Shown one piece after another: positions 9,003 through 16,904 of a stretch of 64,000 nucleotides of DNA. The position numbers and the translations under genes are program-made. Source of the stretch: Streptomyces sp. GQFP (GTDB lineage: Bacteria; Actinomycetota; Actinomycetes; Streptomycetales; Streptomycetaceae). Positions within the stretch are counted from its first letter, which is position 1; every line of letters begins with the position of its first letter. The notes below the pieces were generated by a model, which was not told the DNA's origin, ran no database searches, and saw only the letters and a program-made list of their open reading frames with translations. The DNA is taken from assembly GCF_021545335.1 (NCBI RefSeq), contig NZ_CP089312.1, forward strand, positions 6,200,001-6,264,000, written 5' to 3'.

Positions 9003-9713
9003 TCAGCCCGTCTTCACCCAGTCCTTGCAGCCCGTCGTCTTGAAGTAGCCGTCGGAGGCGCTGATCGTCGCGACGGCGGTGCCGTTGACGTTGTTGTTCG
9101 CGATGATCGAGTCGATCCCGTGCGAGGCGTCCTTCGACCGCTCCCAGTAGCAGAGGTCGTCGGCGTTGCCCGTGGACTTGTACGTCCCCGGCGCGATGTC
9201 CGCGCCCACCCTGAACATGCCGCCGTTGCCGGCCATCTTCGCCGCGGGCGTGCCCTTCGCCTTCAGGTCGACGGCCTCCCAGTCCTTGCAGCCGCTGGAC
9301 TTGAAGAGCTTGTCGGTCGCCAGGATCGTCACATAGCTGGTGCCGCTGACGTTGTCGTTGGCGAGCAGCGAGTCGATCTCACCGGAGGCGTCCTTGGCAC
9401 GCTCCCAGTAGCACATGTCGTCGGTGTTCCCGCTGGTCCGGTACGTACCGGGCTTGACATCACTGCCGACCTGGAAGTCCCCGTCCCCCTCGATCGCGAC
9501 CACCTTGTCGACGACCTCCGCACTGTCCGCGCCGTCCGCGGATCCGGCGCTCGACCCGCTGCCCCCGGGCTTCTGCCCCGCCGACGCCGACGACCCCTTG
9601 TCTCCGCTGCCCCCGGAACCCCCGTCCCCGTCGCCCCCGGACGTCGCCGACGCGACCCCGATGACGACGATCCCCACGACGGCCCCCAGCGCGACCTTGC
9701 CCTTCATACCCAT
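9003..9713 (-). CDS. Secreted/membrane-anchored protein with a duplicated ~70-residue domain
   Basis: 236 residues from ATG 9713 (ribosome site GGGGAGGGG). A short hydrophobic N-terminus (GKVALGAVVGIVVIGVASA) acts as signal or anchor, followed by a Gly/Ser-rich linker. Two copies of one domain follow: F(Q/R)VG(S/A)D(V/I)xPGTY, then CYWER(A/S)KDAS, then GCKDW. Each copy has one Cys near the middle and one near the end, so two disulphides are likely. The organisation suggests a cell-surface binding protein. I do not know a function. The gene diverges from the methylase gene; the longer frame upstream of ATG 9713 lacks conservation. Confidence 0.75.
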   Translation of the reverse strand: MGMKGKVALGAVVGIVVIGVASATSGGDGDGGSGGSGDKGSSASAGQKPGGSGSSAGSADGADSAEVVDKVVAIEGDGDFQVGSDVKPGTYRTSGNTDDMCYWERAKDASGEIDSLLANDNVSGTSYVTILATDKLFKSSGCKDWEAVDLKAKGTPAAKMAGNGGMFRVGADIAPGTYKSTGNADDLCYWERSKDASHGIDSIIANNNVNGTAVATISASDGYFKTTGCKDWVKTG

Positions 9714-9977
9714 GACAGTCCCCTCCCCGTTACGGCGACCGCCTCCTTGTGGCGGCCCGCTCGTTCGCTGGGTCAATAAGATCAGAGCGTGTGAACCGAG
9801 TCAACACGGTTTACGCGATGTCTTGTGTACACGCCCGTGAATGGGTAGATCTTGCGTACGCCGCTATGCTCGGCGTCACACGTGAAACGAGGGCTGCACG
9901 ACCAGGGCTGTGTACGGGTGACCAGAGCCGTACACGGGAACGCCGGGGCCGTGCGCGGAACGAGGGGAGCGCGGCGC

Positions 9978-12284
9978 GTGCAGGACAACGCCACGGAAGT
10001 GACCGCCGCCGGAATCGCACGGCTCGCGGGCGTCGGACGCGCCGCCGTCAGCAACTGGCGCCGCCGTCACGCCGACTTCCCCAAGCCGGTCGGCGGCACC
10101 GAGACCAGCCCCGCCTTCGCCCTCGCCGAGGTCGAGTCCTGGCTCCGCCGCCAGGGAAAACTCGCCGAAGTACCCCTCCGTGAACGCGTCTGGCAACAAC
10201 TCGTCGGCCACCCCGAGGGCCCGGCCACCGCCCTCGTCCACGCGGGCTGCGTCCTGCTGCTCATCCACGACCGCCCGACCGTCTGGCTGGAGCTGGGCGC
10301 GGTCTCCGACGAACGGCTCGCCGCACGTCTCCCCGGCACGCTGGAGCAGGTGATCGTCCCGCGCTTCGGTGTCGCGGGGAAGCGTGGTGTTCACAGGCAG
10401 GGTGCGGGGCGGGGGGTTCACACGCCGTCCGTCGCGCAAGGAGTTCACAGTCCGACTGATGTTCGGGGTGTTCACACACCGCAGGGGGTGGGGGGCGGGG
10501 TGAGTGTGAACGGGCCGGGGAGTGTGAACAGTCCGGGTGGTGTACACGCCTCATCCGGCGCCCCCGCCGGCTCGGAGGGTGTGAACACCCCGGGTGCCGT
10601 GAACGCGTGGCCCGCCGTTCACACCCCCACCGGCCCCGAACTCCTCCCCTCCGTCCCCCTCCTCCGCGGTGTCGCGGAACTCGCGGCCGAGATGGGGGCG
10701 CGGCAGGCGTACGAGTTTCTGGTCGGGCGGCATCTTGATGCCAATCCGCGGCAGTACACGCTCACGCCGGCCGAGTTGGCCCGGCTCATGGGGGATCTCG
10801 CCGGGGCGGCGCGTACCGTGCTCGATCCGGCCTGTGGGACCGGGGCGCTGCTACGGGCCGTTCCCGTACCCGGCGCGCGGGAGGCCGAACGGGACGAGGT
10901 CGAGCGGGAGCTGTACGGGCAGGACAGCGCCCCCGAGCTGGCCACGCTCACCGCGCTCCGGCTCGCGCTGCAGGGGCGGACCGTGGTCGTGCGTACGGCT
11001 GTCGGGGACACGCTCAGGGCCGACGCGTATCCCGGGCTCAGGGCCGATGTCGTGCTCTGCCATCCGCCGTTCAACGAGCGGAACTGGGGGCACGACGAAC
11101 TCGCGTACGACGCCCGCTGGGAGTACGGCTTCCCTGCGCGCAACGAGTCCGAGCTGGCCTGGGTGCAGCACGCGCTCGCGCGGCTCCGGGACGGTGGCAC
11201 CGCCGTACTGCTGATGCCGCCGGCCGCGGCCTCCCGGCGTTCGGGGCGCCGTATCCGCGCCGATCTGCTGCGGCGCGGGGCCCTGCGCGCGGTGATCGCG
11301 CTGCCGGTCGGCGCGGCACCCCCGTACAACATCCCGCTGCATCTGTGGGTGCTGCGGCGGCCCGACAAGGCGCCCGCGCAGCCCGAGGTGCTGCTCGCCG
11401 ACACCGGGAGCGTTGCCGACCTCACCGGGCACTCCGGGCGCGGTGGGCTCGACTGGGAGGCCGTTCGCACCGCCGTCCTCGGCGCCTGGCGGCCCTTCGA
11501 GCGGGCCGGTACGGCGGTCGAGCAGCCGGGGGTGTCGCGTTCCGTGCCCGTCATCGAACTCCTCGACGACGACGTCGACCTGGCCCCCGCCCGCCACCTC
11601 CCGCCGGCCGCCGCGGGCGACGGCGAGCACCTGGGCGACGTACGGGAACGCCTCGGCGAGACCCTCCGGCTGACCGCCGATCTCACCCCGCCCGCACCCA
11701 CCGGACCCGCCGAGGGATCGGCCGGGCGCTGGCCGATCATCACCATCGGTGAACTCGCGCGCGGGGGCGCCCTGGTGATGCGTACGGGCGGAAACGGCGG
11801 CCACGCGCGCGTGCCCGTGCTCACCGACCACGACGTCCTCGCCGGAACCGCCCCCTCCGGGACGCTGCCCGAGAGCGACGAGGAGGCCGTGCTCGTCGAG
11901 GCCGGTGATGTCGTTGTCCCGGTGCTCGGCGGCGGGTCCGTCGCGCGCGTGGTCGACGACGCGACCGCGGGGGCCGTTCTCGGCCGCAGCCTCGTCCTCC
12001 TGCGGCCCGATCCGGCCGCCCTCGACCCGTGGTTCCTCGCCGGGTTCCTGCGCGGCACCGCCAACAACCGGCAGGCCAGCAGCTACGCGTCCACCGCGAC
12101 CCGGCTCGACGTGCGCCGACTGCAGCTGCCCCGGCTGACGCTGGACGAACAGCGGCGTTACGGGGCGCGGTTCAGGGCGCTCGCCGAGTTCGAGGAGGCA
12201 CTGCGGCACGCGGGCCGGCTCGGCGGACAGCTCGTGCGGGGCATGTACGACGGGCTGACCGACGGGACCGTCGCGCCCGACTGA
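9978..12284 (+). CDS. N6-adenine DNA methylase-like protein with N-terminal HTH and C-terminal specificity-like region
   Basis: 768 residues from GTG 9978 (GGGGAG ribosome site). Residues ~1-60 are an HTH/MarR-wing-like segment (ITRLAGVGRAAVSNWRRR type). After a GVHTP-rich low-complexity linker (~140-220) comes a class-I methyltransferase of the HsdM/N6_Mtase type: motif I DPACGTGALLRAV and catalytic-loop motif HPPFNER (an NPPF/NPPY variant with His in place of Asn). The last third (PIITIGELARGG ... VEAGDVVVPVLGG ... RLQLPRL) resembles a type I specificity domain. No restriction subunit is adjacent. The His substitution makes methylation uncertain; it could act as a DNA-binding regulator. Confidence 0.8.
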   Translation: MQDNATEVTAAGIARLAGVGRAAVSNWRRRHADFPKPVGGTETSPAFALAEVESWLRRQGKLAEVPLRERVWQQLVGHPEGPATALVHAGCVLLLIHDRPTVWLELGAVSDERLAARLPGTLEQVIVPRFGVAGKRGVHRQGAGRGVHTPSVAQGVHSPTDVRGVHTPQGVGGGVSVNGPGSVNSPGGVHASSGAPAGSEGVNTPGAVNAWPAVHTPTGPELLPSVPLLRGVAELAAEMGARQAYEFLVGRHLDANPRQYTLTPAELARLMGDLAGAARTVLDPACGTGALLRAVPVPGAREAERDEVERELYGQDSAPELATLTALRLALQGRTVVVRTAVGDTLRADAYPGLRADVVLCHPPFNERNWGHDELAYDARWEYGFPARNESELAWVQHALARLRDGGTAVLLMPPAAASRRSGRRIRADLLRRGALRAVIALPVGAAPPYNIPLHLWVLRRPDKAPAQPEVLLADTGSVADLTGHSGRGGLDWEAVRTAVLGAWRPFERAGTAVEQPGVSRSVPVIELLDDDVDLAPARHLPPAAAGDGEHLGDVRERLGETLRLTADLTPPAPTGPAEGSAGRWPIITIGELARGGALVMRTGGNGGHARVPVLTDHDVLAGTAPSGTLPESDEEAVLVEAGDVVVPVLGGGSVARVVDDATAGAVLGRSLVLLRPDPAALDPWFLAGFLRGTANNRQASSYASTATRLDVRRLQLPRLTLDEQRRYGARFRALAEFEEALRHAGRLGGQLVRGMYDGLTDGTVAPD
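10387..10624. repeat. Array of GTTCACAC/GTGTGAAC motifs inside the methylase linker
   Basis: Ten copies of GTTCAC(AC), GTGTGAAC or GTGTACAC lie at 10387, 10416, 10443, 10468, 10504, 10522, 10540, 10579, 10599 and 10617. They encode the GVHTP/SVN linker. Related copies stand upstream at 9789 and 9825, outside the coding sequence. Confidence 0.7.
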
Positions 12285-12480
12285 CGGTCCGGCGGCTTCC
12301 GACGCCCCGCGTGCCGCGATCGGCGGCACAACGGTCACGACAACGGTTCGGTACAACCCGGACCCGTTGTCGGTGTCGGCCTATACGCTCGGACTCCGAC
12401 ACCCAACCTGTCACTTGTACCTGTCGCTCGTATCACTCGTACGTCCGTCCCCGTCGGCATCATCCGGTCCAGGAGCAGTC

Positions 12481-13149
12481 ATGTACGGCCCCGGCGCGCC
12501 GCCGCCCATCCGCAGCGAGAACACCGTCATCACCCTGCGCGTGCTCTTCACCGCGGCCGGCTTGCTCACGTGCGGCTTCCTCTCGTGCGTGCCGCTGTTC
12601 CGGGTCGCCATGCTGCGCGGCCGGTGGTTCAACTGGACGGCGGCCTGGGTGAGTCTGCCGCTGTCCATCGTGTGCTTCGCGGTGGTCGGCACGCTGAAGG
12701 AGAGCGACGCCAAGGGCGACATCGCCCTCGCCACCGTCATGATCCTGGGCGCCCTCAGCAGCGTGTACTTCCTGGTCATGGACATTCGGTTGGTGGACAG
12801 CCAACGGCGGCAGTACGCCGGTTACGCGCCCACCCAGGCCCCGACCGTGCCCTCCGGGTACGGCTACCCGCCCCAGCCCATGTCGCCGTACGCGGCCATG
12901 CCGACCGGGCCGCAGCATCCCCCTGTGCCCGCCATGCCCCACACACCGATACCTCAGCCGCAGGCTCCTGCACCCCAGCCGCCCGTCTCCCACGGCCCTG
13001 GCCCCGGCCCCGTGCCGCTGCCCCCGGCGCGGCGCCCCGCGCCCGCCCGTATCGACCAGGTGCGCGCCGAACTCGACGAGCTGAGCGACTACCTGCGCAA
13101 GCACGACGGTAACGGCCACGGCAATGGCAGCCACGAGGGCGGACGGTGA
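12481..13149 (+). CDS. Membrane protein with Pro-rich cytoplasmic tail, coupled to a Ser/Thr kinase
   Basis: 222 residues. Three hydrophobic segments fill the first ~105 residues (LRVLFTAAGLLTCGFLSCV, WVSLPLSIVCFAVVG, ATVMILGALSSVYFLVM). A Pro/Gln/Tyr-rich tail and a short terminal helix (IDQVRAELDELSDYLRKH) follow. The stop overlaps the kinase start as GTGA, so the two are translated together. The kinase has no membrane segment of its own; this protein may anchor it or be its substrate (inference). ATG 12481 has a GGAG ribosome site. Confidence 0.75.
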   Translation: MYGPGAPPPIRSENTVITLRVLFTAAGLLTCGFLSCVPLFRVAMLRGRWFNWTAAWVSLPLSIVCFAVVGTLKESDAKGDIALATVMILGALSSVYFLVMDIRLVDSQRRQYAGYAPTQAPTVPSGYGYPPQPMSPYAAMPTGPQHPPVPAMPHTPIPQPQAPAPQPPVSHGPGPGPVPLPPARRPAPARIDQVRAELDELSDYLRKHDGNGHGNGSHEGGR

Positions 13150-14672
13150 GCGTGGGGACGACGGGACGCGTCATCGCCGACCGGTACGAACTGTCCACGC
13201 TCATCGGGCAGGGCGGCATGGGCCAGGTGTGGACGGCGTACGACCAGCGGCTCGACCGGCGGGTGGCCGTGAAACTGCTGCGGCCTGACAAGGTCGCGGG
13301 CCAGGAGGCCGACGAGCTGCGCCGCCGCTTCGTGCGCGAGTGCCGGGTGACCGCGCAGGTCGACCACCCCGGGCTCGTCACCGTGCACGACGCGGGCAGT
13401 GAGGGCGAGGAACTGTTCCTCGTCATGCAGTACGTCGACGGCGCCGACCTCGCCGACCACCACGCCGAACACGACCCGTACCCCTGGCAGTGGGCGGTCG
13501 CGGTGGCCGCGCAACTGTGCGCCGTGCTGAGCGCCGTGCACGCCGTCCCGATCGTCCACCGCGACCTCAAGCCGCGCAACGTGATGGTGAAGCAGGACGG
13601 CACGGTGACCGTCCTCGACCTGGGCGTCGCCTCGGTCATGGACACCGACACGACCCGCCTCACGCACACCGGTTCGCCCATCGGCTCGCCCGCCTACATG
13701 GCCCCCGAGCAGGCGATGGGCGGCGCGGTCGGCCCGTACACGGACCTGTACGCACTCGGCGTACTCCTCCACGAACTCCTCAGCGGGGACGTCCCGTTCT
13801 CCGGCTCCACGGCCCTCGGGGTGCTCCACCGGCACCTGTACGAGCCGCCGCTGCCCGTGCGCCGCCTCAGACCCGAGGTGCCGGAAGCCCTGGAGGCGCT
13901 CGTCCTGCGGCTGCTCGCCAAGGACCCGCAGCACCGGCCCGCCTCCGCGCAGGAGGTGTACGAGCACCTGGCACTGCTCCTCCCGGAGCGCGGGATGCCC
14001 ACCGGAGCGCCCCTCGACCCCACACGCCCCTTCCTGCGCCCGCACGCCCCCTGGCCGGACCGCGCCCGCACCCCCGCACCGCAGCCGACGGCCGCCCCGG
14101 TCGCCGAGCGGCCCGACGTCGCCGGAGCCGTCGACGAGGTCAAGCGCCTCCTCGGCGAGGGCCGCATCACCCAGGCCGTCGACATCCTCGGCTCGATCCT
14201 GCCCGCCGCCGCCGACCAGCACGGCGAGCACTCCCCGGTCGTCCGCACCCTGCGCAAGCAGTACGCGGCCACCCTCATGGACGACGGCCAGTACCGGCGC
14301 GCGCTGCCCGAACTGCGCCGCCTCGCCGACGAACGCGCCGCCGAGGCCGGCCAGGCCGACCCCCAGTCACTGCGCTTCCGCTACGAGGCCGCCCAGTGCC
14401 TCGAACAGCTCGGCGAACCGGCGGCGGCCCTCGCCGAGTACCGCGCCCTGCTGCCGTACTACGAGAACCAGTACGTCGCCGGCGACCCCGAACTCTCCCT
14501 CGACGTCCGCCGCCGCATCGGCCACCTCCTCCTCGCCCTAGGCGACCGCACCGCCGCCCGCGACACCCTCGCCCGCCTCCTCCACGACGTGGACCGCCTG
14601 CGCGGCCCCGGGCATCCACTGGCGGCGGAGATCCGGCGGACCTTGGAGTGGCTGGGGCAGGTCCGCGGCTAG
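13146..14672 (+). CDS. Hanks-type Ser/Thr protein kinase with C-terminal TPR-like region
   Basis: 508 residues. The kinase domain (~12-280) has the glycine loop GQGGMGQV (21-28), VAVK (Lys43), catalytic HRDLKPRN (Asp140), DLG in place of DFG (158-160) and APEQ in the activation segment. After a Pro-rich linker, the last ~180 residues are TPR-like helices (GRITQAVDILGSILP, YRRALPELRRL, AALAEYRALLPYY). No transmembrane helix or PASTA domain, so it is cytosolic or held by the membrane protein encoded just upstream. Substrates unknown. DLG is a known tolerated variant and all other catalytic residues are present. Confidence 0.92.
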   Translation: MSVGTTGRVIADRYELSTLIGQGGMGQVWTAYDQRLDRRVAVKLLRPDKVAGQEADELRRRFVRECRVTAQVDHPGLVTVHDAGSEGEELFLVMQYVDGADLADHHAEHDPYPWQWAVAVAAQLCAVLSAVHAVPIVHRDLKPRNVMVKQDGTVTVLDLGVASVMDTDTTRLTHTGSPIGSPAYMAPEQAMGGAVGPYTDLYALGVLLHELLSGDVPFSGSTALGVLHRHLYEPPLPVRRLRPEVPEALEALVLRLLAKDPQHRPASAQEVYEHLALLLPERGMPTGAPLDPTRPFLRPHAPWPDRARTPAPQPTAAPVAERPDVAGAVDEVKRLLGEGRITQAVDILGSILPAAADQHGEHSPVVRTLRKQYAATLMDDGQYRRALPELRRLADERAAEAGQADPQSLRFRYEAAQCLEQLGEPAAALAEYRALLPYYENQYVAGDPELSLDVRRRIGHLLLALGDRTAARDTLARLLHDVDRLRGPGHPLAAEIRRTLEWLGQVRG

Positions 14673-14715
14673 CCGAACCGGCGAGTGGCCGGAATTCGCC
14701 GCGCCGCGAGGGAAC

Positions 14716-14739
14716 CCAGGGAACCTTGCGGGTTCCTGG
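14716..14739 (+). terminator. Hairpin after the Ser/Thr kinase gene
   Basis: CCAGGGAACC (14716-14725), loop TTGCG, GGTTCCTGG (14731-14739): nine pairs with one bulged G, 44 bases after the kinase stop. No U tract, as is common for Streptomyces terminators. Confidence 0.55.
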
Positions 14740-14758
14740 AGACCCTGCGTCACCTGGG

Positions 14759-14798
14759 CCGTGACCCGTGACCCGTGACCCGTGACCCGTGACCCGTG
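14759..14798. repeat. 7-bp tandem repeat (CGTGACC)n
   Basis: Five perfect head-to-tail copies of CGTGACC plus a partial sixth. A likely slippage-prone microsatellite in the intergenic region. Confidence 0.85.
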
Positions 14799-15068
14799 GC
14801 CGCCGTGCCGCGTGGCTCGTGGCCCGCACGGCCGTCGTCGCCGGGGCCGGACTCGCCGCGTGGTCCTCGACGGCCGCCACCATCTGCCCCGCCCATCACC
14901 GGCTGAGGCGGGCCGGAGGCCCTCCGGGCAGTGCGGGACGGGCGCGGCGGTGCCTGAAGTCCCGGTGAATCGTTGGTCGAATGGCTTGGCCACAGCCCGG
15001 CCACTGCCTACCATCGATCACCGCAAGACTTTGTGCACCGTCGCACAAGCGCTCCTCGGGAGGCCTCC

Positions 15069-15722
15069 TTGCACCGCCGTCGTCGCACCGCGCTCTTCCT
15101 CTCCGCCGCGATCGTCGTCGCGGCACCCCTCCTCACCGCCTGCGGAAACGACGCGCATCCCGGCGCGGCGGCCGTCGTCGGCGGGCAGCGGATCACGGTC
15201 TCGCAGCTGGAGGGCAGGGTGAACGAGGTACGCGCGGCACAGCGGGCGGCCACCCCGGACCAGGCCCAGTACGCGCAGACCGTCGCCAGAACCGGCAGCC
15301 TCACCCGCGACACCCTGCACACCATGGTCCTCGACCGCGTCCTGAACCAGGCCGCGAAGAACGCGGGCGTGACCGTGACCCGCAAGGACGTCCAGGATCT
15401 GCGCGCCGCTCTGGAGCAGCAGGCGGGCGGCGCGAAGGAGCTGGAGACGGCCTGGCTCCAGCAGTACGGCGTCGCTCCGGCCCACCTCGACGACAGCCTG
15501 CACACCGAGATCACGGCCCAGAAGCTGGCCGCGGTGCTCGGCGCCGACATGAACACGACGGACGGCCAGGCCACCTTCTGGAAGGCGATGTCCGAGGCCT
15601 CGAAGACCCTCGACGTCGACCTCAACCCGCGCTACGGCACTTGGGACGTCCAGAAGAGCAGCCGCGTCGACGCGAAGACGCCGTGGGTACGGGAGATCAC
15701 GGCGGCGCAGGGCACGGCGTAA
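15069..15722 (+). CDS. SurA N-terminal-like lipoprotein (periplasmic-type chaperone/PPIase relative)
   Basis: 217 residues from TTG 15069, which begins the signal peptide HRRRRTALFLSAAIVVAAPLLTAC with lipobox LTAC. GGGAGG lies just upstream. The mature N-terminus AAVVGGQRITVSQLEGRVNEVRAAQRA is the SurA_N/trigger-factor-like chaperone segment found in actinobacterial lipoproteins. No clear rotamase (parvulin) domain follows. It probably assists extracytoplasmic protein folding at the membrane. Upstream in-frame codons give a longer product but lack conservation and would bury the signal peptide. Confidence 0.8.
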   Translation: MHRRRRTALFLSAAIVVAAPLLTACGNDAHPGAAAVVGGQRITVSQLEGRVNEVRAAQRAATPDQAQYAQTVARTGSLTRDTLHTMVLDRVLNQAAKNAGVTVTRKDVQDLRAALEQQAGGAKELETAWLQQYGVAPAHLDDSLHTEITAQKLAAVLGADMNTTDGQATFWKAMSEASKTLDVDLNPRYGTWDVQKSSRVDAKTPWVREITAAQGTA

Positions 15723-15817
15723 CGGTTATTCGTATAGGTGTACGGGTGCGCTGACGCCGGTGTGGCCGTGCGCGCCCCTGACCTGTGGATAACTCTGGGG
15801 CTGTCGGTGGCGTGGGT

Positions 15818-15823
15818 TACGTT
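15818..15823 (+). promoter_or_regulatory. -10 box of a predicted leaderless mazG promoter
   Basis: TACGTT lies 6 bases before GTG 15830, without a ribosome site between. This spacing favours transcription starting at the start codon. Confidence 0.5.
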
Positions 15824-15829
15824 CGGGTG

Positions 15830-16843
15830 GTGAACGCAACCAGCGGCTTCGAGACCGCTCCGGAGACGGGGACCGACCCCGGTCGTGTCGTCCTGCTCAC
15901 CACCAGCCACCGGGTCGCGCCCGGCCTGCTGTCCTGGCCCGCCTGGCAGACGCTGCACGCGGCCGACCGGGTGCTGTGCGCGGACGGTACGCATCCGCAG
16001 CTGCCGTACCTCCGGGAAGCCGGCATATCGGTCGAGGAGGCCTCCCCGACCGCCGAAGCGCTGATCGACGCCTGCGCGGGCGGCCGGACGGTCGTGGTCG
16101 TGACGACGGGCGAGGGCGACCCGGCCCTCACGGACGGCCTGGCACGCCTCGCGGGCTCCGGCCGCGTCCGGATGCCCGACCTGGAACTCCTCCCCGCCTC
16201 CTACGACCTCCCCGGCGCCCGCCTCCTCGACCTCGTCCAGGTCATGGACCGCATCCGCCTGGAGTGCCCCTGGTCGTCCCGCCAGACCCACAAGGGCCTC
16301 GCGAAGTACGGCATCGAGGAGGCCTACGAACTCGTCGAGGCGATCGAGGAGGGCGACCGGGACGAGCTGCGCGAGGAACTGGGGGACGTGCTGCTCCAGG
16401 TCGTGTTCCACGCGCGTATCGCGGAGGAGGGGAGCGAGGAGGACGGGACTGCCCCCTTCTCGATCGACGACGTCGCGGCCGGCATCGTCACCAAGCTGAT
16501 CCACCGCCACCCACACGTCTTCGGCGACGAGACGGCGACGACGCCGGAGGAGGTGAAGGAGCACTGGCTCCGCACCAAGGCGGTCGAGAAGCGGCGGGAG
16601 TCGGTGACCGACGGCATCCCCCTCGGCCAGCCCGCCCTCGCCCTCACGGCGAAACTGGCGTCCCGGGTACACACGGCGTCCCTGGACGTCCCGCTGCCGC
16701 AGGGCGAGGGCATCGGGTACGAGCTGCTGGAGCTGGCGGTACGGGCGGAGGCGGAGGGCGTGGATCCGGAGGCGGCACTGCGGGTCGCCGCGCGGGCCTA
16801 CCGGGATGCGGTGCGGGTGCGGGAAGGGGTGGCGGGGGCCTGA
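15830..16843 (+). CDS. mazG: Nucleoside triphosphate pyrophosphohydrolase MazG
   Basis: 337 residues from GTG 15830 (leaderless geometry; GTG 15827 is an alternative). An N-terminal ~120-residue region (VVLLTTSHRVAPGLLSW ... TTGEGDPALTDGLARL) precedes the MazG domain, as usual in Streptomyces. The MazG core has the metal-binding EEAYELVEAIEEGDRDELREELGD pattern (E-x2-E ... E-x2-D), followed by HRHPHVFGDETA. It hydrolyses non-canonical or excess NTPs to NMP and pyrophosphate, a house-cleaning function. Confidence 0.92.
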   Translation: MNATSGFETAPETGTDPGRVVLLTTSHRVAPGLLSWPAWQTLHAADRVLCADGTHPQLPYLREAGISVEEASPTAEALIDACAGGRTVVVVTTGEGDPALTDGLARLAGSGRVRMPDLELLPASYDLPGARLLDLVQVMDRIRLECPWSSRQTHKGLAKYGIEEAYELVEAIEEGDRDELREELGDVLLQVVFHARIAEEGSEEDGTAPFSIDDVAAGIVTKLIHRHPHVFGDETATTPEEVKEHWLRTKAVEKRRESVTDGIPLGQPALALTAKLASRVHTASLDVPLPQGEGIGYELLELAVRAEAEGVDPEAALRVAARAYRDAVRVREGVAGA

Positions 16844-16904
16844 TCGCTCCGACGGTTTGTCAGTACCGTTGACCCACGGTGGTGTTGAGGCGTGGGGGGC
16901 ATGA

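Larger units (their letters stand above)
14673..15068 (+). other. Intergenic region between the kinase and SurA-like genes
   Basis: Holds the hairpin at 14716 and the 7-bp tandem repeat at 14759. The rest is GC-rich with no convincing gene. The promoter of the lipoprotein gene probably lies between 14950 and 15050, but I see no clear boxes. Confidence 0.5.

Noticed and set aside
10387..10624. CRISPR-like array because of regular GTTCAC motifs
   Set aside because: Motifs are short, in both orientations, irregularly spaced and in frame within a coding linker. No repeat-spacer structure and no cas genes.
14759..14798. CRISPR or regulatory iteron array
   Set aside because: Simple 7-bp head-to-tail slippage repeat without spacers.
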